Positions 1 to 9,141 of a DNA stretch of 33,461 bases are shown here, piece after piece (the first letter of the stretch is position 1; every line of letters begins with the position of its first letter). The position numbers and the translations under genes are program-made. The notes below the pieces were generated by a model. That model ran no database searches and was not told where the DNA came from. It worked only from the letters and a program-made list of their open reading frames with translations. This stretch comes from an uncultured Alphaproteobacteria bacterium (GTDB lineage Bacteria > Pseudomonadota > Alphaproteobacteria > Caulobacterales > Aquidulcibacteraceae): the NCBI GenBank assembly GCA_902826245.1, contig CADEEA010000037.1:1-33461 (forward strand), given 5' to 3'.

Positions 1-2489
1 CCGCGCACATCGACATAGACGAACGCCGAAAGCCTGCCGTTCTCACTGCGGATCATGGACGGGCCGTCAGCGATGCTAACGCGCGCGACTTCGCCCAAAG
101 TCAGACGCAAGCCCGCTTCGGTGACGATGGGGAGCGCGATCAGAGCTTCGAGCGAATCGCGCGTTTCACGCGGATAGCGCAAATTGATCGGGTAGCGCGC
201 GCGTCCATCGATCACTTCGCCGATATTCTCGCCGCCGATTGCGCCGGACACGACCGCCTGAACGTCTTCGACGTTGAGCCCGTAACGCGCCGCCGCGAAG
301 CGATCGATATCGACATTGATATAGCGCCCGCCGGAGATGCGTTCGGCAATCGCTGATGAAACGCCGGGCACGCTCCGCGCCACGCCTTCGATGGTGCGCG
401 CGGCCACGTCGATGGACGCCAGATCCGGCCCGCTGACCTTGACGCCGATCGGCGTCTTTACGCCTGTCGCCAACATATCGATGCGGTTGCGGATTGGCGG
501 CACCCAAACATTGGTCAGTCCCGGCACGCGCACCGTACGATCCAGTTCCTCGATGATGCGCTCAGGCGTCATGCCGGGACGCCACTGTGAGCGCGGTCGA
601 AACTGGATCGTGGTCTCGAACATTTCGAGCGGGGCGGGATCGGTGGCGGTCTCGGCCCGCCCCGCCTTGCCGAACACGCTTTCGACTTCCGGCACCGTGC
701 GTATCAGCCTGTCGGTCTGCTGCAGCAATTCCGACGCCTCCGCCGCGGACAGGCCCGGCAGCGCGGTCGGCATATAAAGGAGATCGCCCTCGTCCATCAT
801 CGGCATGAACTCACCCCCGATGCGCGAGAGCGGCCATGCTGTGGTGGCAAGTGCGAGCGCGGCGATGAGGAGAATGACCTTCGGCGCGTTGAGCGCGAAA
901 TCGATCGCCGGCTGGTAGAGCGCGGCGAGCCAATTGTTCAGCGGATTGGCGTTCTCGTGGGGTATGCGTCCGCGTATCCAATATCCCATCAGCACCGGCG
1001 TCAAAGTGACGGCGAGCGCCGCGGCAGCGGCCATCGCATAGGTCTTGGTGAAGGCGAGCGGCGCAAACAGGCGCCCCTCCTGCGCCTGCAATGTGAAGAC
1101 CGGCACGAAAGAGAGCGTGATGATCAGCAGGCTGAAGAAGAGCGCTGGCCCGACCTCCACGGCTGCGTCAGTGATGACACGCCAATGATCTTCGCCTTTG
1201 GGCATCTCACCGTCATGGGCGTCGCGCCAGCGTTCGAGCTTCTTGTGCGCGTTCTCGATCATCACAATCGCTGCATCCACCATGGCGCCGATGGCGATGG
1301 CGATGCCCGAAAGGGACATGATGTTGGCGTCAACGCCTTGCACCCGCATGACCAAAAACGCGGCCATGATGCCGAGCGGCAGCGTGACAATCGCCACCAA
1401 GGCTGAGCGCAGGTGAAACAGGAAGAGCGCGCACACGAGCGCGACGACAATAAATTCTTCGGCCAACTTGCTGGTGAGGTTCTCAATCGCGCGGTCTATC
1501 AAGGACGAGCGGTCATAAGTCGTCACGACCTCCACGCCTTCGGGCAGGCTGCGCTCCAATTCGGTCAGACGGGCACGCACCGCTTCGATCACTTCGCGCG
1601 CATTCTCACCGGCGCGAATGACGACCACGCCGCCAGCCACTTCGCCTTCGCCATTGAGTTCGGCGATACCGCGTCGCATCTCGGGGCCGATCTGCACCCA
1701 GGCAACATCGGCAAGCCGCACCGGCGTCCCGTTGGCGCCGAGCCCCAAGGGAATGGCGTCGAAATCCTCGAGCGTTCGCAGATAGCCGGAAGCGCGCACC
1801 ATGTGCTCGGCTTCGCCTACCTCCACGACCCCGCCGCCGGTCTCGCCATTGGCGGCGCGCACGGCTTCGGCCACTTGCGCCTGCGATACGCCGTAGGCCG
1901 CCATCCGCCCAGTATCCAAGACGATCTGATATTGGCGCACCATGCCGCCGATGGAGGCGACCTCGGCGACACCGGGCACGCTCTTCAGTTCAAAGCGCAG
2001 CAGCCAATCTTGGAGACTGCGCAATTGGCCAAGGTCGTGGCGACCGCTTCGATCAATGAGCGCATATTGATAGACCCATCCCACACCGGTGGCGTCAGGT
2101 CCCAGTGAGGACCGGGCAGACGCTGGCAAACGTCCCTGCGCCTGGTTCAGATATTCAAGCACGCGCGAGCGCGCCCAATAGAGATCGGTCCCATCCTCGA
2201 AAATCACATAGACGAAAGAATCGCCGAAGAACGAATATCCACGCACGGTGCGTGCGCCGGGCACGGAGAGCATCGTCGTCGTCAGCGGATAAGTGACCTG
2301 ATCCTCGACGATCTGCGGCGCCTGCCCCGGATAGGTCGTACGGATGACGACCTGCACGTCGGATAAATCCGGCAATGCATCAACAGGCGTCGATCGCACC
2401 GCGAGCGCGCCGGCAATTGCAAGCACAAGCGTCGCCAACACGACTAGAAGACGGTTGGCGACCGACCAGCGGATGAGCGCTCCGATCAT
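1..2489 (-). CDS. cusA: CusA-type copper/silver RND efflux pump (3' end cut by window)
   Basis: Inner-membrane proton-driven RND pump that moves Cu(I)/Ag(I) into the CusBC channel. I translated the minus strand from the ATG at 2487-2489; 829 residues are visible without a stop and the rest lies beyond the left edge (family length is about 1040). The three substrate methionines of E. coli CusA fall at identical numbers: M573 in GDLLYMP, M623 in PLEMFETT and M672 in NRIDMLATG. The transmembrane proton-relay aspartate is also at D405 ([11 protein letters not shown]). A first membrane helix follows the start ([20 protein letters not shown]). The start overlaps the cusB stop by 4 bp (ATGA), so the two are translationally coupled. 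The methionine set supports monovalent-metal rather than Zn/Co/Cd specificity. The family call is very secure. Confidence 0.96.
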   Translation of the reverse strand, partial: MIGALIRWSVANRLLVVLATLVLAIAGALAVRSTPVDALPDLSDVQVVIRTTYPGQAPQIVEDQVTYPLTTTMLSVPGARTVRGYSFFGDSFVYVIFEDGTDLYWARSRVLEYLNQAQGRLPASARSSLGPDATGVGWVYQYALIDRSGRHDLGQLRSLQDWLLRFELKSVPGVAEVASIGGMVRQYQIVLDTGRMAAYGVSQAQVAEAVRAANGETGGGVVEVGEAEHMVRASGYLRTLEDFDAIPLGLGANGTPVRLADVAWVQIGPEMRRGIAELNGEGEVAGGVVVIRAGENAREVIEAVRARLTELERSLPEGVEVVTTYDRSSLIDRAIENLTSKLAEEFIVVALVCALFLFHLRSALVAIVTLPLGIMAAFLVMRVQGVDANIMSLSGIAIAIGAMVDAAIVMIENAHKKLERWRDAHDGEMPKGEDHWRVITDAAVEVGPALFFSLLIITLSFVPVFTLQAQEGRLFAPLAFTKTYAMAAAAALAVTLTPVLMGYWIRGRIPHENANPLNNWLAALYQPAIDFALNAPKVILLIAALALATTAWPLSRIGGEFMPMMDEGDLLYMPTALPGLSAAEASELLQQTDRLIRTVPEVESVFGKAGRAETATDPAPLEMFETTIQFRPRSQWRPGMTPERIIEELDRTVRVPGLTNVWVPPIRNRIDMLATGVKTPIGVKVSGPDLASIDVAARTIEGVARSVPGVSSAIAERISGGRYINVDIDRFAAARYGLNVEDVQAVVSGAIGGENIGEVIDGRARYPINLRYPRETRDSLEALIALPIVTEAGLRLTLGEVARVSIADGPSMIRSENGRLSAFVYVDVR

Positions 2490-3955
2490 GGCCGCGCCTC
2501 GCCTTCGCGAATATCGACGATCACATAACGAGAGCCGTCTTGGCGGAAGCGGAACGCGACCGTGTCGCCGATGGCAATGCCGCGTGCTTGCTCAGGGCGC
2601 TCCAGCACGAAAGCCATGGTCATGCCTGGCCATTGCAGGCTCGGCACCGCTCCGTGCGCGATTGTGACGTTCAAACCATCGAGCGCGGTGACGCGGCCCG
2701 TGGCGGCGTGGGAGGCCTGCGTCGCTTGCGGCGCTGCCGACGACGCCTCAAGCCGGGCCAACGCGCCGCTCAGGTTGGCTTCGGAATCGATCAGGAATTG
2801 TCCCGAAGCAACGACGTTCTGGCCTTCACTCAAACCGCGCCGCACCTCGATGCGATCCCCGGCCCGCCGGCCGAGTTCGATTTCGGTTGGCGCATAGCGG
2901 CCGTTCTCGCCGGCGACGATGACCAGTGTGCGCCTACCTGTGCGAATGACGGCCTCAGCGGGGATCATCAGCGCCGGCGCAGAACGCCGTTCTGACAATT
3001 GCACATCCGCAGTCATGCCCGGCCGCAGGCGTCCATCATTGTTGGCGAGCGCGATGCGCACTTCGATCGTGCGCGTCGCCGCGTTTGCCGCGGGCAAGAT
3101 TGTCTCGACGCGTCCCGAGAAGGTGTCGCCCGGATAAGCTGGAACGCTGGCGACGACCCGGTCGCCGGGTTGTGCAAGGCCCGCATCCGCCTGGGAGAGC
3201 GACACCACAAGCCAGACCGGCGACAGGCCATTGATCGAAGCGATGGGCGCGCCTTGTGCGACCGTCATCCCGGCCCGCAGATCGAGTGCGGTGATGGCGC
3301 CCGAGACAGGCGCGACAATGGTGGCGACGGGACGGGCTGCGCCTTCGCGTTCGACACGTTCGATCAAAGATTGCGGCATGCCCAACATCAAGAGGCGTTG
3401 GCGCGCCGCCGAGGCGAGATCGCCCGCCTCCCCGCGCAACGCCAGGTATTCCGCTTGCGCCGCCGCCCAGTCGGGGACGCGAATATCGACAAGCGGCGCG
3501 CCCGCGTTGACGACGTCGCCGACTGCACGGCCATAAGTGCGCTCGACAAAACCGCCAGAGCGCGCTTGCACATTGGCGATGCTGCGTTCGCTGAAGGCGA
3601 TAATTCCGGCCGCTGTGAGCGAGCGCGCCACCGTCTCGCTCTCGACAGCAGCCAGCCGCACGCCAAGATTTTGTGCGACTCCGGGATCAATGCGCACGCC
3701 GGCCTCGGCCGGACCTTCATCGGCGTAGCGTGGGACGAGTTCCATATCCATGAACGGCGATTGGCCCGGCGCATCGAAATGCTGATCGGGAACCATCGGG
3801 TCGTACCAATAGAGCACCCGGCGTCCGTCTTCGGATTGCGACGCGGCGTTCATCGGCGTGCGACTTGCACCCAGCCAATAGCCGCCCGCGCCAACCGCAA
3901 GCAGAACCATCAGCGCGGCGCCTGCAAAAACCGCCGTTCTCGGAGCGATGATCAT
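2486..3955 (-). CDS. cusB: CusB-type periplasmic adaptor with C-terminal CusF-like copper-binding domain
   Basis: Membrane-fusion protein linking CusA to CusC. It has 489 residues: an N-terminal anchor (about 8-30); a heavy-metal-binding segment at 48-80 of the Cys-free CusB type (YDPM...[10 protein letters not shown]); the hairpin/lipoyl/beta-barrel core to about 400; and an extra C-terminal domain from about 418. That tail matches CusF: H434, W442, M445 and M447 have the same spacing as the H36/W44/M47/M49 Cu(I) site of E. coli CusF (WPGMTMAF). E. coli CusB is about 407 residues with CusF separate, so this is an adaptor-chaperone fusion. The gene overlaps cusC upstream and cusA downstream by 4 bp each. 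Confidence 0.95.
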   Translation of the reverse strand: MIIAPRTAVFAGAALMVLLAVGAGGYWLGASRTPMNAASQSEDGRRVLYWYDPMVPDQHFDAPGQSPFMDMELVPRYADEGPAEAGVRIDPGVAQNLGVRLAAVESETVARSLTAAGIIAFSERSIANVQARSGGFVERTYGRAVGDVVNAGAPLVDIRVPDWAAAQAEYLALRGEAGDLASAARQRLLMLGMPQSLIERVEREGAARPVATIVAPVSGAITALDLRAGMTVAQGAPIASINGLSPVWLVVSLSQADAGLAQPGDRVVASVPAYPGDTFSGRVETILPAANAATRTIEVRIALANNDGRLRPGMTADVQLSERRSAPALMIPAEAVIRTGRRTLVIVAGENGRYAPTEIELGRRAGDRIEVRRGLSEGQNVVASGQFLIDSEANLSGALARLEASSAAPQATQASHAATGRVTALDGLNVTIAHGAVPSLQWPGMTMAFVLERPEQARGIAIGDTVAFRFRQDGSRYVIVDIREGEARP

Positions 3956-5175
3956 GGCGTCTGCTCCGCGTATTGGAGCGTCAAAGTCGCGCCGATCAGT
4001 GCGCGCCGCTCTTCGAGATCGAATAACTCCAACTCCGCCTCAAGCAGGCCGCGCCGGGCCTCTATGACATCCCTTGTTGACGTCGTGCCTGCGCCAAAGG
4101 CGCCCATCGCAGATGCAGCGCGACGTCGCGCCAGCGGCAGGCGTATGTCTCGCGCACGATCAAGATTGCTTGAGGTGGCGGCATACTCCGCCAGCCAGCC
4201 TTCAAGCATCGATGCGTGCTCGCGCTCGACGGCGCTGCGTTCTGCCCCAACGCGTGCTAAGTCCGCGCGTCGGGCGGCGACCAACGGCCCCTGGCGCCAA
4301 GGTTGGAAGAGCGGCAGGCCAACACGAACTTCAACCGACGCCATGTCGCCAAAGCTTGGATCGCGCCGGCCATAAGAAAGCTCCCACGACCAATCCGGAC
4401 GCCGCTCGGCGCGCGCCAGAGCTAGCCCCGCCTCTGCTGCATCCTCGTCCGCGTTGAAGGCAGCGAGTTCTGGATGGCGGCGCAAATGCTGGCGCATATG
4501 CTCGGGATCGATTTCGAACGTAGGCGCCGAAGCGGATAGATCTTCATCGGCAGCGTCGCCGATCCAGCGCCGCAATTCGGCGCGGGCGCGCGCGGCGTCG
4601 GCGTGAAGCGTAGCGACGCGGTCTTCCAGTCGCGCAGCCTCAATTTCCGCGGCGATGGCGTCATCGACACTGCCCGCGCCGCTTGAAAGGCGCGCGCGTG
4701 CGGCGGCGGCCGAAGCTTGAGCTTCGTTCAACAACTGAGCCAAGGTGGCGGTGCGGCGTTGGGCATAGTGGAGCGCTATCCAGGCTTGCGCGGCGCCCAA
4801 TCGGGCTTCGAGCCGCGCCAGATCGAGGTCCACGCTCGCACGTTCGGCTTGCGCTTCGGCCATGGCGCGGCGGGCGCCCAAGCCGTTCGGCATCTCTTGC
4901 ATGATGCCGATGCGCTGCATGGTCATCTCGTCGCGGTCGAGCCGATAGCGGTCTATTCCGCTGACCGGCACATTCTCGACGCCGAGCACCAGTTCGGGAT
5001 CGGGCAATTGTCCGGCCGGACCCACGGCGAGTTCTGCGGCGCGCGCTGACGCGCGCCCAGCCTCCACGCTCGGCCCCTCTGCGGCGCGCGCGAGCGCGTC
5101 CGCAAAACTCAATTCTTGCGCATGTGCGATCGGGCTGAACCCGATTGCGCAGCATGCTAACCATGCGGCGCGCAT
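3952..5175 (-). CDS. cusC: CusC-like outer-membrane efflux protein (TolC family)
   Basis: Outer-membrane channel of the Cus tripartite pump. The 407-residue protein begins with a signal peptide ending near AHAQ (about residue 20), followed by the helical OEP repeats typical of the TolC/CusC family, with long Ala/Arg/Glu-rich amphipathic helices such as EIEAARLEDRVATLHADAA. It is somewhat shorter than E. coli CusC (about 460). No clear lipobox is seen, although Cys8 and Cys9 lie within the signal peptide. A GGAG sits about 9 bases before the ATG. It is the first gene of the cusCBA run and overlaps cusB by 4 bp. CusC identity rests on its neighbours; by sequence alone it could be any heavy-metal OEP. 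Confidence 0.88.
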   Translation of the reverse strand: MRAAWLACCAIGFSPIAHAQELSFADALARAAEGPSVEAGRASARAAELAVGPAGQLPDPELVLGVENVPVSGIDRYRLDRDEMTMQRIGIMQEMPNGLGARRAMAEAQAERASVDLDLARLEARLGAAQAWIALHYAQRRTATLAQLLNEAQASAAAARARLSSGAGSVDDAIAAEIEAARLEDRVATLHADAARARAELRRWIGDAADEDLSASAPTFEIDPEHMRQHLRRHPELAAFNADEDAAEAGLALARAERRPDWSWELSYGRRDPSFGDMASVEVRVGLPLFQPWRQGPLVAARRADLARVGAERSAVEREHASMLEGWLAEYAATSSNLDRARDIRLPLARRRAASAMGAFGAGTTSTRDVIEARRGLLEAELELFDLEERRALIGATLTLQYAEQTP

Positions 5176-5192
5176 GAAAGATGCTCCAGATT

Positions 5193-5259
5193 ATCTGACA
5201 AACCAAAGCGCGAGCACGCGCTAGCGCGCGCGACGAGGCGCTATTTTTCGGTGTCAGAT
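5193..5259. repeat. Inverted repeat with GC-rich core upstream of cusC
   Basis: ATCTGACA (5193-5200) is mirrored by TGTCAGAT (5252-5259), and the DNA between includes a perfect 12-bp palindrome CGCGCTAGCGCG (5217-5228). It lies between the small Cys protein gene and cusC, so it could form an RNA structure in the cusC leader or trim the 3' end of the upstream message. Function is inferred only. Confidence 0.35.
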
Positions 5260-5610
5260 GGTTCGTGGAGGTCGCCAGAACGCGTCCGGCGCGCGTGATG
5301 CGGCGCCTGTGTCGGACACGACGGGATCGCGCGCAACAATCGCCTGCAGAACGATGGAAACCGGCTCGATGGTTGGCGTCATCGCGGGGCCAGCGCGGCA
5401 CGCCTGACCCATCGCGCAATCGCCCATCTGCTTTGCGGGCTGATCGGTCGGCGCGGCGGGCGTGTCGTCAGGACAGCAATCATGTTCGCCGGACATCGCC
5501 GCGTCAGCCACACGCTCCAACATCGGACAATCGGCCATGACCATAGCGTTCGCGATCCCGCCAGAGGCGAGCGAGATAACCACGACCAAAGAAAGCCAAA
5601 ACCGGCGCAT
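5254..5610 (-). CDS. Small secreted Cys/Met-containing protein upstream of cusC
   Basis: A 118-residue protein with a clear signal peptide (residues 1-22, SLASGGIANA) and a short mature region containing C28, C45, C46, C65 and C71 plus several methionines (DCPM, HDCCPDD, GDCAMGQAC). I do not recognise a named family. Position and composition suggest a periplasmic metal-binding accessory of the Cus system. Similar small secreted Cys-containing proteins often precede czc/cus operons, but no function is proven. It is separated from cusC by 78 bp containing an inverted repeat and could be cotranscribed with it. Confidence 0.7.
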   Translation of the reverse strand: MRRFWLSLVVVISLASGGIANAMVMADCPMLERVADAAMSGEHDCCPDDTPAAPTDQPAKQMGDCAMGQACRAGPAMTPTIEPVSIVLQAIVARDPVVSDTGAASRAPDAFWRPPRTI

Positions 5611-5692
5611 GACCCCACAATACTGCGAAAGGGTCGAGACATCGTCAATGCGGCAGTGCTGTCACGCGTAAATTAACACAAGCATTTGGAAA

Positions 5693-5705
5693 TTTGGTAA
5701 CCAAA
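5693..5705. promoter_or_regulatory. Candidate operator palindrome in the cus/araC divergent region
   Basis: TTTGGTAACCAAA is a perfect 6-1-6 dyad in the 212-bp AT-richer gap between the minus-strand small Cys protein and the plus-strand AraC gene. It does not match the CueR operator seen twice elsewhere in the window, so if functional it would bind a different regulator. Nothing else distinct was seen in this gap. Confidence 0.35.
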
Positions 5706-5822
5706 CCCGGCTCTCTTCGTAGTGATTTTGAATGTGCCCGGCGATCCGCCGCCCGTGCGGCGCCCCACGTTGACGGCCCCCGCAGCAACGGCGATCCATG
5801 CTTAAGGTCGCTCGGATATTTC

Positions 5823-6872
5823 ATGATCAATCCCTCCATCGTCCTGGAATTGCTCGCACGCGGCGCGGCGATCGGCGCCTTTCTCGGATTGGCGCTCGCC
5901 CTGATGCGTGGCGCGCCGGCGCCGGCGCGCACATCGGGCGCGCTGTTCTGCCTGGCCGCAGCTGCGCACACGCTGACACAATGGCCGGGCGATACGGACA
6001 TCTTTGGCTTCGCGCTCGCGCCAGTCTGGGTGCTCTCAGCTATGGGCGCCGGCCTCTTCTGGGCGTTTGCGCGCGATCTGTTCGAGGACACCCGGCTAGA
6101 CTGGCGGCGATTTAGCCCGGCTCTCCTGCTGCTGCTCGCGGCCGTTGCTGGCGAAGCGGGCCCTGTGTGGTCGCGCCAAGCGTTCTGGCTCGCGCATAAC
6201 CTCATCACTGCGGCGCTCGCTATTCACATCCTCGTCTTGATTGCGGCGGGATGGCGCGGCGACCTCGTCGAACAGCGCCGCCGGTTGCGCGGCCCGGTGT
6301 TGCTTGCGGGAGCGGGCTACGCGCTCATCATCAGCATCGTGCAGACGGGGGAGCTTTTCATTGGCTCCGCTGAACAATTGTCGCCGCTGGCGGCGGCCGC
6401 TTTGATGGTGATGGCGCTTGTCTCGCTCTGGGCCTTTGGCCGGGTCGATGATGAGCTGTTCGCCGCGCCGAAGACGCCGCTCCCTGTGAAGGAAGCGCCG
6501 CCGCCAATCGAAGGCGCAGACGCCGCTGCATCCGCAGAACTCAACCGGCTGATGCGTGTCGAACGGCTCTACCGCGAAGAAGGTCTGACTATTGCTTCAC
6601 TGGCGTTACGCTTACGTATCCCCGAACATCGCCTGCGCCAGCTGATCAACCAAAAACTCGGCCATCGCAATTTCAGCGCCTTCCTCAATCAGTGGCGGCT
6701 CACGGACGCGAAGGAAGCCCTCGGCGATCCGGCGCAGCGTGAAGTGCCCGTCTCCACCATTGCGCTCGACGCTGGCTTTGCCTCGCTCGGTCCGTTCAAC
6801 CGCGCCTTCAAGGCCGAGACCGGTCTGACACCCTCGGAGTATCGCGCTCGGGCGCTGTCCGAACGAGCCTGA
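5823..6872 (+). CDS. Membrane-anchored AraC-family transcriptional regulator
   Basis: A 349-residue protein starting at ATG 5823, where a hydrophobic N-terminus begins; the in-frame upstream extension to 5694 has no family-like sequence. Residues 1-210 contain six or seven membrane helices (for example IGAFLGLALALMRG, LSPLAAAALMVMALVSLWAFG). The C-terminal ~100 residues are an AraC double helix-turn-helix: first HTH around TIASLALRLRIPEHRLRQLIN, second ending in ALDAGFASLGPFNRAFKAETGLTPSEYR, the classic AraC signature. It lies divergent from the small Cys gene and the cus operon, so it might regulate them, but the link is positional only. The signal sensed by the membrane part is unknown. Confidence 0.88.
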   Translation: MINPSIVLELLARGAAIGAFLGLALALMRGAPAPARTSGALFCLAAAAHTLTQWPGDTDIFGFALAPVWVLSAMGAGLFWAFARDLFEDTRLDWRRFSPALLLLLAAVAGEAGPVWSRQAFWLAHNLITAALAIHILVLIAAGWRGDLVEQRRRLRGPVLLAGAGYALIISIVQTGELFIGSAEQLSPLAAAALMVMALVSLWAFGRVDDELFAAPKTPLPVKEAPPPIEGADAAASAELNRLMRVERLYREEGLTIASLALRLRIPEHRLRQLINQKLGHRNFSAFLNQWRLTDAKEALGDPAQREVPVSTIALDAGFASLGPFNRAFKAETGLTPSEYRARALSERA

Positions 6873-7010
6873 TCTCTCGACGCTTTTTCACAATCGGCGA
6901 CCCCGTTTCGAAATCGGCTAGCCGCCTTTCAAGCGCGGCGAGCGCGCAGGCGCAGGGTGAGACATGGGTGGCGGCTGCCGGAACGCTCCGGCGCAGCCGA
7001 GCCCACGCCC

Positions 7011-8300
7011 ATGCCAGTCGCATTCGATCTCTGGCGCGAATTGATCCGCGTCTTTCCCACCATCTTCAGTCTTGAGGCTGGCCGTTATCTGATCACGGCC
7101 GGGCTATTCAGCCTCATCATCTGGGCCTTCTGGCGCAGCCACTACGCTGCGCGCAAGATTCAAACACGCAGCGCCACGGCCCAAGATTACCGGCGCGAAG
7201 TGTTCGCATCTTTGCGCACGGCGCTCATTTTCTCGATCACCGGCTTTGGCATGTACTGCGCCCATTCGGCCGGCTGGCTGACCATCTACGAAGATTTCAC
7301 GGTCAAGGGTCCGCTCTATTTCGTCGCCACGTTGATTGCGATGATCCTGGCGCAAGACGCCTATTTCTATTGGACGCACCGGGCGATGCACCATCCGCGT
7401 CTGTTCCGGACGTTTCACTGGACCCATCACAAATCCAAGACGCCTACGCCGTGGGCCGCCTACGCCTTCGATGTACCCGAAGCGATCGTCGTGGTCGCAT
7501 TCGTGCCGCTTTGGGCGGCGCTCGTTCCAATGCACGATTTGGCGATCTTCGCATTCGTCACCTGGCAGATCGTGCGCAATGTGATGGGCCATGCCGGCGT
7601 CGAGATGTACCCGGTGTCGGGCAAACCTTCGCGCTTGTTCGGTTGGTGGAACACCACCACACATCATGACCTCCACCACCAGAACGGCCGCTCGAATTAC
7701 GGCCTCTATTTCTCGTGGTGGGACCGCTGGATGGGCACCGAGCATCCCGACTACCAAGCCGAGGTCGCTGCATTCGCTATCTGCCCGCTGCGGCGCAAGA
7801 AGCCCGCACGTGCAAGCGGCGCGATCGCGTCGTTGATCGCCCTCGCGTTTGCTTCCAGCTTAATTATGCACGGCCACGCGCGCGCGCAAACGCGGTCCGA
7901 GATCGCAGGCAACTGGGCCACAAACGGTTTCGGCTCTATCGTCCAATTCCATCCCTGCGCCAGCGCACCACAAACGATGTGCGGCCGCATCATCTGGATG
8001 TGGGAGCCGAACGACGCACAAGGACGCCCTCGCGTCGACAATCACAATCCTGAGCGCGGCTTGCGCACACGATCCCTGATTGGAGTCGAGATCGTGCGAA
8101 ACTTGCGCGAGACCGAGTCGGGCGTGTGGACCGCGGGCGCGCTCTACAATCCCGATGACGGACGCACCTATACGGGCGTGATCACGCTCCGAAACGGCAT
8201 GCTCGAACTACGCGGCTGCGCGCTCAGTGTGTTTTGTCAGACTCAAATCTGGCGGCGCCCCGACGATGTCTTACTGGCGGCGCGGAGCTTGGGGCAATGA
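7011..8300 (+). CDS. Fatty-acid hydroxylase (sterol desaturase family) fused to DUF2147
   Basis: The first ~260 residues are an integral-membrane di-iron hydroxylase: membrane helices plus three histidine boxes, HRAMHH (123-128), HWTHH (136-140) and HHDLHH (218-223). Residues ~268-292 look like a signal peptide ending in ARAQ. A DUF2147 domain follows (IAGNW near 300, CGRIIW, NPERGLRTR, YNPDDGRTYTG and a C-terminal QIWRR). DUF2147 proteins are normally separate secreted proteins, so this looks like a gene fusion that kept the old signal peptide as an internal membrane segment. I chose ATG 7011 (MPVAFDLWREL); an upstream GTG at 6957 adds 18 atypical residues. The stop overlaps the next gene by 3 bases. 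The substrate cannot be told. Confidence 0.85.
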   Translation: MPVAFDLWRELIRVFPTIFSLEAGRYLITAGLFSLIIWAFWRSHYAARKIQTRSATAQDYRREVFASLRTALIFSITGFGMYCAHSAGWLTIYEDFTVKGPLYFVATLIAMILAQDAYFYWTHRAMHHPRLFRTFHWTHHKSKTPTPWAAYAFDVPEAIVVVAFVPLWAALVPMHDLAIFAFVTWQIVRNVMGHAGVEMYPVSGKPSRLFGWWNTTTHHDLHHQNGRSNYGLYFSWWDRWMGTEHPDYQAEVAAFAICPLRRKKPARASGAIASLIALAFASSLIMHGHARAQTRSEIAGNWATNGFGSIVQFHPCASAPQTMCGRIIWMWEPNDAQGRPRVDNHNPERGLRTRSLIGVEIVRNLRETESGVWTAGALYNPDDGRTYTGVITLRNGMLELRGCALSVFCQTQIWRRPDDVLLAARSLGQ

Positions 8301-8515
8301 GCGGTCCTCGCCCCTCCTCCCTGAGGACCTACCTGCCACTCGCCTTGCATCTCATCCCGACGCTTGGCATCGGCTATTTCATCGTCATCCCCCAGAGCTG
8401 CATCGCCGGCGTGAACGAACTCACCATCGGCTTTGCAGCGGCCAATCTCGGTTTCGTATTGAGCTATGTCGCCGGCGTGCGGCTGGCGAGAAAGCATGGA
8501 GGCGCACATGCGTAG
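8297..8515 (+). CDS. Small two-helix membrane protein
   Basis: A 72-residue protein starting at the ATG in ATGA that overlaps the stop of the hydroxylase-DUF2147 gene, so probably translationally coupled. It has two hydrophobic stretches (LPLALHLIPTLGIGYFIVIP and LTIGFAAANLGFVLSYVAGV) and a basic C-terminus. The family is not recognised. Its stop overlaps the start of the methyltransferase gene, so the three form a tight unit. Confidence 0.7.
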   Translation: MSGPRPSSLRTYLPLALHLIPTLGIGYFIVIPQSCIAGVNELTIGFAAANLGFVLSYVAGVRLARKHGGAHA

Positions 8516-9134
8516 GCCGCACTTTATCGCCGAGCAGGCGCGCCACGCGACGGGGCTCCTCGGGCGCATCGTCGCTTTCATCATGGCGCGCGAAACATGG
8601 GCCGAGAACCAGAGGGCGATCGACGCCTTGGACATCCAACCAACCGACCACATCCTCGACATCGGATGCGGTCACGGCCGGAGCCTTGGAGAGTTGGCTG
8701 CGCGCGCGCCGCATGGCTGCGCCGTTGGCGCCGACCCGTCGGATCTGATGGTGCAGATCGCGGTCGACAGAAATCGAGCTTTGGTCAAAGCACGACGCGC
8801 CAAAGTGGTCGTTGCGACGGCCGGCGACTTGCCGTTCGCCGACGCGGCCTTTGATAAGGCGCTTTGCGTACACGTCCTCTATTTCTGGAAAGACTTGCAT
8901 TCAAGCTTTCAAGAGATGGCGCGCGTGCTCAAACCGGGCGCCAAGCTCGCGCTGGTGTTTCGTTCGACGCAGCACGCTGGCGCTGTCCAATCCTTCCCGT
9001 CCGACGTCTACCGATTTCCGGAGTTCGCGGAGGTCGAGGCGATGTTGGCGCAGGTGGGATTCAGCGTCGCGCCCGCACCCAAACCCGGCGGCGACGTGCG
9101 CGCGCACTTGCTCATCGCAACCCGATTGCCCTGA
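8508..9134 (+). CDS. Class I SAM-dependent methyltransferase
   Basis: A 208-residue Rossmann-fold methyltransferase. Motif I is ILDIGCGHGRSLGEL at about residues 48-62, motif II ends in the acidic GADPS, and later blocks GDLPFADAAFDKAL and MARVLKPGAKLALVF match the Methyltransf_11 pattern. The start at 8508 is preceded by GGAGG (8498-8502) and overlaps the end of the small membrane protein gene; an ATG at 8496 is a less well-placed alternative. Substrate unknown; coupling to a lipid-hydroxylase gene hints at a lipid or quinone-like target, which is inference. Confidence 0.85.
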   Translation: MRRPHFIAEQARHATGLLGRIVAFIMARETWAENQRAIDALDIQPTDHILDIGCGHGRSLGELAARAPHGCAVGADPSDLMVQIAVDRNRALVKARRAKVVVATAGDLPFADAAFDKALCVHVLYFWKDLHSSFQEMARVLKPGAKLALVFRSTQHAGAVQSFPSDVYRFPEFAEVEAMLAQVGFSVAPAPKPGGDVRAHLLIATRLP

Positions 9135-9141
9135 AGAATGG

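Noticed and set aside
2999..4375. 458-codon plus-strand open frame opposite cusB/cusC
   Set aside because: It is antisense to two well-supported genes and Arg-rich, without any domain pattern; a high-GC shadow frame.
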